NCBI RefSeq assembly: GCF_000376225.1 | Contig: NZ_AQXL01000134.1 | Coordinates: forward strand, 123,916-187,915 | Reading direction: 5' to 3' | Source: Effusibacillus pohliae DSM 22757 | GTDB taxonomy: Bacteria; Bacillota; Bacilli; Tumebacillales; Effusibacillaceae | Length of the DNA stretch: 64,000 nt | Shown here: positions 16,824 to 24,915 of the stretch, piece after piece | Position numbering within the stretch: the first letter of the stretch is position 1 | How the letters are laid out: the number at the start of each line of letters is the position of its first letter | Position numbers and translations under genes: made by a program | Notes under the pieces: generated by a model | What the model was told of the DNA's origin: nothing | The model's input: only the letters and a program-made list of their open reading frames with translations | The model's database searches: none

Positions 16824-18134
16824 TTACTTGTACTGTTTCAGTTCCCAAGGATGGACTTCCAAGCGATATTCATCCCATTCCGCCTGTTTGAGCGAGGTGT
16901 AGGCTTCGAACAGGTGATCACCCAGCGTTTCCTTCAGCACCTCGTCCTGGGCGAGGTTGCTGAGCGCTTCGTTCAAATCGGCAGGGAGCGCCTCGATGCC
17001 ATATTCGGCACGAACGCTTTCCGACATATGGTAAATATTTTCTTTGACTTCCGGTACCAGTTCCAATTTCTTCTCGATTCCGTCGAGACCGGAAACAAGC
17101 ATGAGCGCAATCGCCAAATACGGATTCGCCATCGGATCCGGGCAACGGACCTCAATCCGGGTGGCCGCTTTGCGAGCAGCCGGGATTCGGATCAGGGCCG
17201 AGCGGTTCGAGCAGGACCAGGCGACGTAGCACGGCGCTTCATAACCGGGCACCAACCGCTTGTACGAGTTGACAGTCGGGTTGGTAACGGCTGCAAACGC
17301 CTTTGCGTGAGCCAGAATGCCCGCGATGTAATGGCGGGCGGTGGCAGACAAACCGAGCGCATCATTTGCATCGTAGAACGCATTGCCATTCGCCGTAAAA
17401 AGGGACTGGTGCACATGCATTCCAGAACCGTTGATGCGCGCGATCGGCTTCGGCATGAACGAAGCGTAGAAACCATGTTGCGCAGCAATCTCTTTAACCA
17501 CCCATTTGAAGGTTACAATTCGGTCAGCCGTCAGCAGTGCATCCCCATATTTGAAATCCACCTCATGTTGGCCGGTCGCCACCTCATGGTGCAACGCTTC
17601 CACTTCATATCCGAGCGCATGCAGAGCGCGCGTGATATCTTGCCGAACTTTTTGGCCCCTGTCTTTTGCACCAGCGTCAAAATAGCCGATGCCGTCGTGC
17701 GGCGTGAAAACGGGCTCGCCATTTTCATCAAGCGGGAACAGGAAAAATTCCGGTTCCGGTCCAACATTCAATCCTTCAAAACCAAGCACTTTCGCTTTTT
17801 CAAGCGCCCGCTTCAGACACGCGCGAGGATCGCCGGCAAACGGTTGATGATCGCCGGTATAGACGTCGCAAATCACCCGCGCCTCTTTTCCGCCAGACCA
17901 TGGCAATACCGCAAATGTGGACAGGTCCGGTTTCAGGTACATATCCGAATTTTCAATCGAGGCGAATCCCAAGATGGAGGATCCGTCAAACATGATGTCC
18001 CCTTCCAAAACCTTATCCAACTGTGAGATCGGAAGTTCAAGATGCTTGAAATTGCCCAACACGTCGACAAACTGGAGTATGATAAATTCTACTCCATTCT
18101 CTTGTACAAGTTTCTTGATGACTGCTTGATCCAT
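16824..18134 (-). CDS. glnA: Glutamine synthetase type I, intact second copy
   Basis: 436 residues from ATG 18134 (MDQAVIKKLVQENGVEF), with GGGAGGA upstream; a longer frame to 18161 has no site. All GS motifs are intact ([37 protein letters not shown]). It lacks the adenylylation-type C-terminus, so it is a GSI-alpha-like enzyme. At the position of the B. subtilis feedback arginine R62 it has S59 (GFASIENSDM). In B. subtilis, changing R62 relieves glutamine inhibition, so this enzyme may be feedback-resistant. It makes glutamine from glutamate, ammonia and ATP. Its promoter is overlapped by a GlnR/TnrA box. Confidence 0.95.
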   Translation of the reverse strand: MDQAVIKKLVQENGVEFIILQFVDVLGNFKHLELPISQLDKVLEGDIMFDGSSILGFASIENSDMYLKPDLSTFAVLPWSGGKEARVICDVYTGDHQPFAGDPRACLKRALEKAKVLGFEGLNVGPEPEFFLFPLDENGEPVFTPHDGIGYFDAGAKDRGQKVRQDITRALHALGYEVEALHHEVATGQHEVDFKYGDALLTADRIVTFKWVVKEIAAQHGFYASFMPKPIARINGSGMHVHQSLFTANGNAFYDANDALGLSATARHYIAGILAHAKAFAAVTNPTVNSYKRLVPGYEAPCYVAWSCSNRSALIRIPAARKAATRIEVRCPDPMANPYLAIALMLVSGLDGIEKKLELVPEVKENIYHMSESVRAEYGIEALPADLNEALSNLAQDEVLKETLGDHLFEAYTSLKQAEWDEYRLEVHPWELKQYK

Positions 18135-18181
18135 TCCCCGGTTCCTCCCTGTTATCAGCAAACGGTGTAATGGTTTGATAA

Positions 18182-18214
18182 TGTCATTATATTTAACAAG
18201 AGAAAAGTTGTCAA
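18182..18214 (-). promoter_or_regulatory. Promoter of the second glnA, overlapped by a GlnR/TnrA box
   Basis: Minus strand TTGACA (18209-18214), 17-bp spacer, TATAAT (18186-18191): a full consensus promoter. The box TGTTAAATATAATGACA (18182-18198) fits TGTNA-N7-TNACA and covers the -10, predicting repression by GlnR. Confidence 0.88.
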
Positions 18215-18242
18215 CGTGTGTCAGAAAAAGTTACATAAAAAA

Positions 18243-19505
18243 TTAGATCAGCTTTCGCATCCGCAATGTCTGCAAGACCGTCAGGACGGCAAGCTGCACG
18301 TGTTCATACGTCAAGCCACCTTGCATGAACCCGATGTATGGTTCGCGGACTGGCCCGTCAGCCGAAAGTTCGATCGACGATCCTTGCACAAACGTACCCG
18401 CCGCCATGATCACCGGTTCCCCGTAGCCCGGCATCGCCCAGGGCTCCGGCTTGACGTGCGAATCCACCGGGGAGGCCGCCTGGACCGCCTGGCAAAAAGC
18501 GATCAGCCGCTCTCTGCTCCCCAACTTGACCGCCTGAATAATGTCGGTCCGTGCATCGTTCCAGCGCGGGGAGGTTTCCAGCCCTACCCGTTCGAAAAAG
18601 GCGGCTGCGTACACCGCCCCTTTCAACGCTTCACCGACAATGTGCGGAGCTAGGAAGAAGCCCTGCAAAATATTCCGGTTCGTCCCAAGCATCGCCCCCT
18701 GCTCAGCTCCGATTCCCGGCGCCGTCAAACGGCACGCCGCTTTGTGTACAAGCTCCGCTCGACCGACCAAATAACCGCCCGTATGCGCCAGTCCGCCGCC
18801 TGGATTTTTGATGAGCGACCCTGCGACAAGATCGGCTCCCGCCTCGGTCGGCTCCTTCGTCTCGGCAAACTCCCCATAACAGTTGTCCACCAGGACAACC
18901 ACATCCGGCTTGATTTCTTTTACAAACCGCACCATTTGTCCGATTTCCTCGATAGAAAACGATCGCCGCCAAGCGTATCCGGAGGATCTTTGAATGCCGA
19001 TCATTTTCGTTTCGGGTTTGATGCGGCGGCGGATTTCCTGCCAATCGACCCCGTTGTCGAGCAGGGGAACCGTGTCGAAACCGACTCCAAAATCACGCAG
19101 CGAGCCATCCCCCTGCCGACCGCGAATGCCGATGACTTCTTCCAGCGTGTCATACGGCGATCCTGTGATGTAGAGAAGCTCGTCCCCGGGGCGCAACACA
19201 CCGAACAGCGCCAGCGCCAGCGCGTGCGTGCCGGACGCGATATGCGGCCGCACAAGAGCCGCTTCCGCGCGGAATACGTTCGCATACACCCGTTCGATGA
19301 TTTCCCGGCCGCTGTCGTTGTACCCGTATCCGGTCGACGATGCAAAATGGTAATCGCTCACCTGCGCCTCCTGAAAAGCGGCGAGCACTTTCGCCTGGTT
19401 GAACAATACGGTCGATTCGATCTGCCGAATCGCCGGTCCGATTTGTGCCTGAATCGCTTCCGCCATGCGGGCAAACTGCTTGTCCTGGATGAAACGTTCG
19501 ATCAC
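18243..19505 (-). CDS. ynbB: YnbB-like PLP-dependent protein (methionine gamma-lyase / 'aluminium resistance' family)
   Basis: 420 residues, GTG start at 19505 with AAGGAG upstream. Cys/Met-metabolism PLP fold: SGTHALALALFG near 91-102, PLP aspartate in VDNCYGEF (D207), and the Schiff-base lysine K233 in GSLIKNPGGG. The family is annotated as aluminium resistance protein or methionine gamma-lyase-related; a confirmed substrate is lacking. It occupies the same place upstream of glnR as ynbB in B. subtilis, downstream of the spoVK cluster. Confidence 0.92.
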   Translation of the reverse strand: MIERFIQDKQFARMAEAIQAQIGPAIRQIESTVLFNQAKVLAAFQEAQVSDYHFASSTGYGYNDSGREIIERVYANVFRAEAALVRPHIASGTHALALALFGVLRPGDELLYITGSPYDTLEEVIGIRGRQGDGSLRDFGVGFDTVPLLDNGVDWQEIRRRIKPETKMIGIQRSSGYAWRRSFSIEEIGQMVRFVKEIKPDVVVLVDNCYGEFAETKEPTEAGADLVAGSLIKNPGGGLAHTGGYLVGRAELVHKAACRLTAPGIGAEQGAMLGTNRNILQGFFLAPHIVGEALKGAVYAAAFFERVGLETSPRWNDARTDIIQAVKLGSRERLIAFCQAVQAASPVDSHVKPEPWAMPGYGEPVIMAAGTFVQGSSIELSADGPVREPYIGFMQGGLTYEHVQLAVLTVLQTLRMRKLI

Positions 19506-19531
19506 GATACCGCTCCTTCTTGCCTGATCAG

Positions 19532-19783
19532 TTACTCAGTTTTGTATTTCGCCAGACGCGCCTGCCACTCTGGCTTTGCGTCAACCTCCAGATACATCCC
19601 GTCCGGGCAAAATTCCTGCTTGTACACTTTACACGTTGCACTTGCCGGTGCAGCCGCACCGCCCGCAGTTCCTTTTGGATACGGCGATCCGCTTGCGAAT
19701 CCGGCGGCAAACTGGCCAGAACCGCTTTTTCCCTGTCTGAATTCGTCTGGTACATCGAGATCTACCTCCGGTCCTCGCACCAT
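19532..19783 (-). CDS. Small Cys-containing hypothetical protein
   Basis: 83 residues from ATG 19783, about 10 nt after GGAG. An acidic N-terminus (MVRGPEVDLDVPDEFRQG), a Gly/Ala-rich middle, then a compact end CKVYKQEFCPDGMYLEVDAK. I do not recognise the family. The well-behaved C-terminal segment and tight fit between ynbB and the next gene suggest a real gene, but codon evidence is limited. It may be the last small gene of the spoVK transcript. Confidence 0.45.
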   Translation of the reverse strand: MVRGPEVDLDVPDEFRQGKSGSGQFAAGFASGSPYPKGTAGGAAAPASATCKVYKQEFCPDGMYLEVDAKPEWQARLAKYKTE

Positions 19784-19827
19784 TGTAGCATACTCCGCAA
19801 AAGAAGAGCACTCATCAAGCAGTGCCC

Positions 19828-20010
19828 TTACTCGTACGTTTGGTCGCAAATCTTGCAACGGCCCGCCGACAGACTCTCCTGCCGCAGACGGATGCAAGTT
19901 TCGGCTTCCCCCAGCTTGCGTCCCCACCGCATACCTTGCCGTCTGCCAACCGTGTAGCCGATGAACAGACAGACAAGCAGCAGCACCAGCATCCAGAGAA
20001 CGGCGATCAT
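19828..20010 (-). CDS. Small membrane-anchored CxxC protein
   Basis: 60 residues, ATG 20010 preceded by GGGGGGAG. One N-terminal membrane helix (MIAVLWMLVLLLVCLFIGYT), then a basic stretch and a C-terminal CKICD motif that could bind zinc or be redox-active. The start abuts the stop of the upstream membrane protein gene, so it is co-translated with the spoVK-GTPase-membrane protein cluster. Function unknown. Confidence 0.7.
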   Translation of the reverse strand: MIAVLWMLVLLLVCLFIGYTVGRRQGMRWGRKLGEAETCIRLRQESLSAGRCKICDQTYE

Positions 20011-20592
20011 TCAATCTCCCCCCAGCAGTTCGAGGATCATATGAACAATCGGGGTGGCCAGCAACACGAGCACCGATTCCTCCGGCCTGACGAGAACGGC
20101 GGCGAGCAAACAAATCAGGGTCAGCAACGTCGTTTCGACCACCCCGATCCGCTTTGCCGCGTTCCGCTGGCCGCTTTGGGTATCCTTGTAGATGTCAACC
20201 AAGTCATCGAGCAATTGAATGGTCACCATGATCAGCAGGCTCCATACCATCATCACGGGCCCGGCCAGTAACAGCCCCAACCCAAAGGCGATCAGACCTT
20301 CCGCCCACCCCGGCAGCCGGGTGGGCATCCGTTCGAGCAGATCGTATCCCATCCCGATCGCATAACTGGCCAAAAAGAGGCTCAAAGAAATCTCTTTCGC
20401 CACAAACACACCGATCCCCAACAACAGAAGCGCATAGGGCAGGATCGCCTTGCCGAGCTTGCCGGCGATCGTCAACCGGCCCACGCACTGGTCATATTCC
20501 GCATCCAGCAGATCGTCCATACATTTGATGGCGATCCCGGTTAACACGATACCGAACAAGGTCACCGACCAGCTATACCATTCGCCAAACAT
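20011..20592 (-). CDS. Polytopic membrane protein with two DDxxD motifs (UbiA-like)
   Basis: 193 residues, about six to seven hydrophobic segments. ATG 20592 has GAGGTGA upstream and overlaps the GTPase gene by 20 bp. Two acidic motifs, KCMDDLLDAEYD (D26, D27, D30) and QLLDDLVDIYKD (D129, D130, D133), sit at helix ends and recall the two Asp-rich motifs of UbiA-type prenyltransferases. The protein is shorter than usual UbiA members (about 290). It may be a divergent prenyltransferase-like or lipid-linked enzyme acting in the spore or cell membrane. This is inference from motifs only. Confidence 0.65.
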   Translation of the reverse strand: MFGEWYSWSVTLFGIVLTGIAIKCMDDLLDAEYDQCVGRLTIAGKLGKAILPYALLLLGIGVFVAKEISLSLFLASYAIGMGYDLLERMPTRLPGWAEGLIAFGLGLLLAGPVMMVWSLLIMVTIQLLDDLVDIYKDTQSGQRNAAKRIGVVETTLLTLICLLAAVLVRPEESVLVLLATPIVHMILELLGGD

Positions 20593-21181
20593 ATTCTTTC
20601 ACCTCGCGAAACCCCTGCCGGTACAAGGCGGAGATCGGGATGATCCGCGCCTCCTTGAGTTCTTCCCGCAGCAGCGCGAGCCCCTTGGGGGCGTCCGGCA
20701 GGTCGATCTTGTTGGCGAGCATCGCATAGCCGTCCTTGTAACTTCCCAATTCGGCGATCTGCAGGTCCAGCTCCCCCATCGCGCGAACGCCTCCCGCTCT
20801 CGCCACCTCTCCAAGGTCGACCATATGCAGAATGCAATCGGTCGCCTGCAGTTCGGCCAACGTTTGCGCCATCGCTTCACGCAATCCCGTGTCCGGGTGA
20901 ATTCCGTCCGTCAGGCCGGTCGAATCGGTCAGTTTAAATTTGCGAGCCCCTTTCCCTCCCGGCAAATCCAGTTGAATCGATTGCAGCGAACGCGTCTTGT
21001 GCTGGCCCAGGCCGGACAGTTCATGGCGGGCGGCTGACAGATCGTATTTTCGCTGACGGATCGTGCCGTCCGGCAGTTGATAATACACTTCCAGCCGCTG
21101 CAGCCCCAGAAATTCCGCAAAATTGACGCAGAACATCGTCTTACCCACGTTCGGCCGGCCCACCACCAAACAATTTCTCAT
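20573..21181 (-). CDS. Small Era/HflX-like GTPase
   Basis: 202 residues from ATG 21181, which overlaps the spoVK stop (ATGA); a 7-residue longer frame lacks a proper site. G1 GRPNVGKT at 8-15, G3 DSTGLTD, G4 NKID, G5-like ISALYRQG. It is a translation-factor-class GTPase without extra RNA-binding domains. In B. subtilis the gene beside spoVK is ynbA (HflX); this protein takes that place but is much shorter. Coupling to the AAA ATPase upstream and the membrane protein downstream suggests a common task, perhaps in sporulation. Confidence 0.8.
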   Translation of the reverse strand: MRNCLVVGRPNVGKTMFCVNFAEFLGLQRLEVYYQLPDGTIRQRKYDLSAARHELSGLGQHKTRSLQSIQLDLPGGKGARKFKLTDSTGLTDGIHPDTGLREAMAQTLAELQATDCILHMVDLGEVARAGGVRAMGELDLQIAELGSYKDGYAMLANKIDLPDAPKGLALLREELKEARIIPISALYRQGFREVKEYVWRMV

Positions 21182-22170
21182 GTGCCGACTCCCTCCTCCC
21201 ATGCAAGATCTTCCGGAAGGATCAACATCAGATCATCCCGCGTTGCCTGCTTGACGTCCAACAAACGGACCGCCTGCTGCCGGATCGCCCGTTCGATCAG
21301 ATTTCGGACCAGCCGCGCGTTGGAAAAATTGCGTCGTTCCTGCATCCACGCCATCCTCAGATAGGAGCGCAGTTTTTGTTCCGCTTCCGGAGAAAGGCGG
21401 TATTCCCGCTTTCGCAACATCTGTTTGGCGATTTGCACAAGCTCTGTCTCTTCGTAATCGTCAAATGTGACGGTGATCGGAAAGCGCGACGGCAACCCCG
21501 GGTTGGTCCGCAAAAATAGTTCCATCTCGTATTCATAGCCGGCGAGAATCAGCACAAAATCGTTCTTGTGATCCTCCATCGCCTTGACCAGCGTGTCGAT
21601 CGCTTCCTTGCCGAAATCTTTCTCGCCGCCGCGGGCCAGGCTGTATGCTTCGTCGATGAACAAGACGCCACCGAGCGCCTTTTTCACTTGCTCCCGCGTT
21701 TTCTGGGCCGTATGACCGATATATTCGCCTACCAGATCGGCCCGCTCCACTTCGATCAGATGCCCTTTCGACAAAAAACCGAGATCTTTTAAAAGCCGGG
21801 CCAGAATCCTTGCCACGGTCGTCTTGCCGGTGCCCGGATTGCCCTTGAAAATCATATGGAGCACGACCGGTTCGGTCGCCAGTTTCATCGCCTGCCGCCG
21901 CTCTTGGATCTGGATCAGCGCGTAGATTTCCTTGACCAGCGCCTTCACCTGTCCCAAGCCGATCATGCTTTCCAACTCTCGCAAGGTGGCTTGGAATCGC
22001 GCGGTGTCTTCTGAAGGATTCGAGCGGCCCAGTTCTCGCGGCATCACCGGTTTTTCCTGCAGATGAAGGCGTCGAAGTGCGTCATTCAGTGCCAACTGCC
22101 CCGATCGGAATTGATCGAGAATCTCATCGAGATCCCGATACGCGGGCGGACGCCGACCGCTCCTGTTCAA
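21178..22170 (-). CDS. spoVK: Stage V sporulation protein K (CbxX/CfxQ AAA+ ATPase)
   Basis: 330 residues, TTG start at 22170 after GAGGTGA. AAA+ core: Walker A GNPGTGKTT at 110-118, Walker B LFIDEAY at 170-176, sensor region LAGYEYEMELFL, arginine finger region NPGLPSRF. The CbxX/CfxQ fold and place near hfq/miaA match SpoVK, needed for spore maturation in the mother cell. First gene of a run whose members overlap: spoVK, GTPase, DDxxD membrane protein, CxxC protein. Confidence 0.93.
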   Translation of the reverse strand: MNRSGRRPPAYRDLDEILDQFRSGQLALNDALRRLHLQEKPVMPRELGRSNPSEDTARFQATLRELESMIGLGQVKALVKEIYALIQIQERRQAMKLATEPVVLHMIFKGNPGTGKTTVARILARLLKDLGFLSKGHLIEVERADLVGEYIGHTAQKTREQVKKALGGVLFIDEAYSLARGGEKDFGKEAIDTLVKAMEDHKNDFVLILAGYEYEMELFLRTNPGLPSRFPITVTFDDYEETELVQIAKQMLRKREYRLSPEAEQKLRSYLRMAWMQERRNFSNARLVRNLIERAIRQQAVRLLDVKQATRDDLMLILPEDLAWEEGVGT

Positions 22171-22270
22171 TCTCTGTCACCTCGCTTGCCGAGATTGCTT
22201 CATCATACGCAAATCGGCCGCAATAGGTGAACGCCCGAAAAAAAGACTAGCGCATCCGTGCGCGTCGCAG

Positions 22271-22299
22271 CGCCGAGTTGATCGTCCATGATCTAAAAA
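22271..22299. repeat. 25-bp repeat beside a terminator, copy 1
   Basis: GCCGAGTTGATCGTCCATGATC adjoins the ferredoxin terminator. A near-identical segment lies at 29718-29745 beside the miaB terminator. Confidence 0.6.
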
Positions 22300-22337
22300 T
22301 AAAGCCCCGTGGGGATCATCCCCCACAGGGCCTTATT
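22298..22337 (-). terminator. Terminator of the ferredoxin gene
   Basis: AATAAAGCCCCGTGGGG (22298-22314) pairs with CCCCACAGGGCCTTATT (22321-22337). The minus strand continues into TTTTTAGAT. Confidence 0.85.
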
Positions 22338-22364
22338 TGAGAATCGTATCGTAAAGATGCGGGA

Positions 22365-22580
22365 TCAGTCTTCCCACTTGACCGATTCGGTCGGACAGCC
22401 GTCCCGTGCATCCATCGCATCTTGCAGGAATTCTTCCGGCACTTCCACAAATCCGTCTTTGCCGCCCGGCAATTTCACAAACGCGTAACCTTCATCGTCC
22501 GAATCGTACACGTCCGGGCATGTGGAATAGCAAGCGCCGCATGCAATGCAGGTATCTCTATCCACCCAGGTTTTTGCCAT
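22365..22580 (-). CDS. fer: Single-cluster [4Fe-4S] ferredoxin
   Basis: 71 residues. Cluster ligands C11, C14, C17 (CIACGAC) and C62 (DGCPTE), plus an extra C21 (STCPD). The strongly acidic surface is typical of low-potential Bacillus-type ferredoxins (B. thermoproteolyticus type). It donates electrons to cytochromes P450, radical SAM or other redox partners; MiaB and RimO in this window are radical SAM enzymes, but no specific link is shown. Single-gene unit with its own terminator. Confidence 0.96.
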   Translation of the reverse strand: MAKTWVDRDTCIACGACYSTCPDVYDSDDEGYAFVKLPGGKDGFVEVPEEFLQDAMDARDGCPTESVKWED

Positions 22581-22664
22581 GACAACATTTCACTCCTTCG
22601 AATCTTTATGGTAGAAAGTATAATTGATTTGATAAAAACAATCAACCACCGAAGCCTGTATTTT

Positions 22665-22811
22665 CTACGATTCTTTGCCGGATTCCCGCATCCGGTCGCG
22701 CGGTTGCGGGGCGATCGTGCCATCTGGCCGTAGCGCTGCCAATTCCGATTTTGCTTTCGGTTCCTCAATCTTGCGGGGGCCGGGAAAATTCTTCTCTTTG
22801 TTTCGCACCAT
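22665..22811 (-). CDS. 48-residue hydrophilic small protein
   Basis: ATG 22811 is preceded by GGAGGAGG at 8 nt, one of the best ribosome sites in the window. The product MVRNKEKNFPGPRKIEEPKA, continuing to DRMRESGKES, is charged, Pro-rich and probably disordered. I do not recognise a family. It lies downstream of the hfq terminator and upstream of the ferredoxin gene on the same strand. The strong site argues for translation. Confidence 0.6.
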   Translation of the reverse strand: MVRNKEKNFPGPRKIEEPKAKSELAALRPDGTIAPQPRDRMRESGKES

Positions 22812-22872
22812 GCCGGACGCCTCCTCCTGTCAAACTGTGCATATGTTTTGCATTTCCCGCCGCCGCTATTCG

Positions 22873-22901
22873 AAACAAAAACACCGGCCGGCGGCCGGTG
22901 C
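22873..22901 (-). terminator. Terminator of hfq
   Basis: CACCGGCC (22882-22889) and GGCCGGTG (22893-22900), minus-strand tail TTTTTGTTT, 10 bp after the hfq stop. Confidence 0.88.
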
Positions 22902-22909
22902 TCAACCCC

Positions 22910-23140
22910 TTATGCCTCCAGGTTATAATTCACATTGCGCATGGGGGTAAAGGTCGAGATCGCGTGTTTGTAAACCAACTGCTGCTTGCCGTCCACCTCG
23001 ACAATCACCGTAAAATTGTCAAACGCCTTCACCACTCCGCGTATCTGAAACCCGTTCACCAGATAGATAATGACCGGGATATTCTCCTTGCGAATCTGGT
23101 TAAGAAATGTGTCCTGGATATTGATTTGCGTTTTGGTCAC
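22910..23140 (-). CDS. hfq: RNA chaperone Hfq
   Basis: 76 residues. Sm1 region ([20 protein letters not shown], then [18 protein letters not shown]) and Sm2 motif VYKHAIST are complete, with the short C-terminus usual in Gram-positives. Hfq forms a hexameric ring that binds U-rich sRNA tails and A-rich mRNAs. It overlaps the miaA stop by 4 bp, keeping the widely conserved miaA-hfq pair. Confidence 0.98.
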   Translation of the reverse strand: MTKTQINIQDTFLNQIRKENIPVIIYLVNGFQIRGVVKAFDNFTVIVEVDGKQQLVYKHAISTFTPMRNVNYNLEA

Positions 23141-24123
23141 GATGTGCTACCCCCATCCTCTTTTATTTCAACTCTATTCGCGAGTTGATGCTGAAATTCC
23201 TGCACGAGACGGTAACAGGCGCCGTACAGTTCGTTCCAAGCGATCCGGTCGACTGCAAACCAGCGGATGTTCGGATCCCGCCTGAACCAGGACAGCTGCC
23301 GCTTGGCGTAACGCCTGGATCCCCGTTTGATCTGCTCGACCGCTTCCGCCAGCGGAATGCGGCCTTCCAGATAGTCGATAATCTCTTTATACCCGATCGC
23401 CTGCATGGAATTCAACTTGCTGTGGATACCATTCGCCAATAACCATTGTACCTCATCCACAAGCCCTTTTGCCAGCATTTGGTCGACCCGGCGGTTGATC
23501 CGTTCGTACAGCAACTGGCGATCCTGCATGGTCAGGCCGATTTTTAATGTCGGAAAGCGGGTGGCGCCTTTACTCGGCGGCACATTGGACATTCGCTTGC
23601 CTGTGTACTCGTAGATTTCCAGCGCACGAATGATGCGCCGCAGGTCATTCGGATGCAGCCGTCCGGCCGTGACCGGATCGACTTTTCGCAGCCGCTCGTG
23701 CAAAAATTCTTGTCCATTGACACGGGCGGCTTCCTCCAACTCCTTGCGAAATTCAGGATCGCCTGCAAACTCCACAAAATGGTATTCCTCCGTGAGCGCC
23801 CGAATGTACAAGCCGGTGCCGCCCACCAAAAACGGCAGGCGCCCCCGCCGCCAGATGTCCTCCAACCACTGTTCGGCCAGTTTCCGATAGTTGGCAACGG
23901 AAAACGGCGTGTCGGGGTCGACGATATCGATCCCCCAATGCGGCACCCCTTTCATTTCTTCCGGCGTGATCTTCGCGGTGCCGATGTCCATCCCGCGATA
24001 GATCTGCATCGAGTCGGCGGAGATGACCTCCCCTTGAAAAGCAGCCGCCAGTTCGACCCCCAACTTGGTTTTTCCGACCGCCGTCGGTCCGACAATCATG
24101 ACCAGGCCGTTTTGTTGCCTCAC
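23137..24123 (-). CDS. miaA: tRNA dimethylallyltransferase MiaA
   Basis: 328 residues. P-loop GPTAVGKTK at 12-20, DMP-binding [18 protein letters not shown], and [12 protein letters not shown]. It adds the isopentenyl group to A37 of tRNAs reading UNN codons; MiaB, also in this window, then methylthiolates the product. The start overlaps the methyltransferase stop by 4 bp and the end overlaps hfq, forming a tight cluster. Confidence 0.98.
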   Translation of the reverse strand: MRQQNGLVMIVGPTAVGKTKLGVELAAAFQGEVISADSMQIYRGMDIGTAKITPEEMKGVPHWGIDIVDPDTPFSVANYRKLAEQWLEDIWRRGRLPFLVGGTGLYIRALTEEYHFVEFAGDPEFRKELEEAARVNGQEFLHERLRKVDPVTAGRLHPNDLRRIIRALEIYEYTGKRMSNVPPSKGATRFPTLKIGLTMQDRQLLYERINRRVDQMLAKGLVDEVQWLLANGIHSKLNSMQAIGYKEIIDYLEGRIPLAEAVEQIKRGSRRYAKRQLSWFRRDPNIRWFAVDRIAWNELYGACYRLVQEFQHQLANRVEIKEDGGSTS

Positions 24124-24914
24124 TGCGATTCCTCCTCCCGCAACCGGATGACCGAGTAGGTAAACGAACGGGAGCGGCGCAGCGGCTGCGGAAATCCCAA
24201 CCGTTCAAATTCGCCGCTGGACGGCCGTTCTTTGAGAACGACCGATTTTCGGGCGATCCGTTTCGCTTCCTGTACCGCTTCCGGCGACAGCGGATCGGGC
24301 ACCGACAACAGCCGCACCGGCTGAAAACTGTGAGCATCTGCAACGGTCACCCGAAACATCGGGTCAAAATACACCACATCGACCGACTGGTCCGGCAGCG
24401 CCCGCATGGAATCGAGATGATCGCCCGTCCGTACCTGTACACGCCGCATCGCCTGATCGAACTCCGGCACGTCCGATTTCCATGTGCACAGTCCTTCGCG
24501 TACCAGCACAGCCAAAACGGGGCTCCGTTCGATCCCCACCACTTTTCCGTGCGGGCCGGCGGCATGTGCGAAGACGATCGCATCCGCACCCATGCCGAGC
24601 GTGCAATCCAACACACTGTCGCCCCGCTGCAGACCGCTTTTTTCGATCAGTACATCCGTATCTCCGGCCAGCATGCGTTTGACACGAACCAACGCCATCG
24701 AAGGGTGAAAAAACACTTCCTGATCCTCGACGAACAAGGTCAAACGCTCCCCCGCAACGAGGATTTGGTCGACCCGCAGTTGCCGCCTCATTTTGCGAAC
24801 CGTCGTCTTCCGCGGCACATAGCGGACATGCAGTTCCTGAGCCAGTCGCATCGCTTGCCGGACTTGCGCTTCGGACGGGTTGGGCACGGTTGTAACGACA
24901 AGAGAATCATCCAT
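24120..24914 (-). CDS. Class I SAM-dependent methyltransferase (RsmJ-like)
   Basis: 264 residues. Motif I VLDCTLGMGADAIVFAHAAG near 106-125 and motif IV DVVYFDPMF near 178-186 give a Rossmann methyltransferase with a DPMF catalytic loop as in RsmJ (rRNA m2G) proteins. The N-terminal about 60 residues (VVTTVPNPSEAQVRQAMRLA, then FVED...VFFHPSMALVRV) resemble the family's own leader domain. Overlap with miaA and closeness to mutL indicate one operon. RNA guanine methylation is likely; the exact substrate is not shown. Confidence 0.8.
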   Translation of the reverse strand: MDDSLVVTTVPNPSEAQVRQAMRLAQELHVRYVPRKTTVRKMRRQLRVDQILVAGERLTLFVEDQEVFFHPSMALVRVKRMLAGDTDVLIEKSGLQRGDSVLDCTLGMGADAIVFAHAAGPHGKVVGIERSPVLAVLVREGLCTWKSDVPEFDQAMRRVQVRTGDHLDSMRALPDQSVDVVYFDPMFRVTVADAHSFQPVRLLSVPDPLSPEAVQEAKRIARKSVVLKERPSSGEFERLGFPQPLRRSRSFTYSVIRLREEESQ

Positions 24915-24915
24915 G

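Noticed and set aside
16851..18026. 391-codon plus-strand frame opposite the second glnA
   Set aside because: Same antisense shadow effect; no ribosome site or homology.
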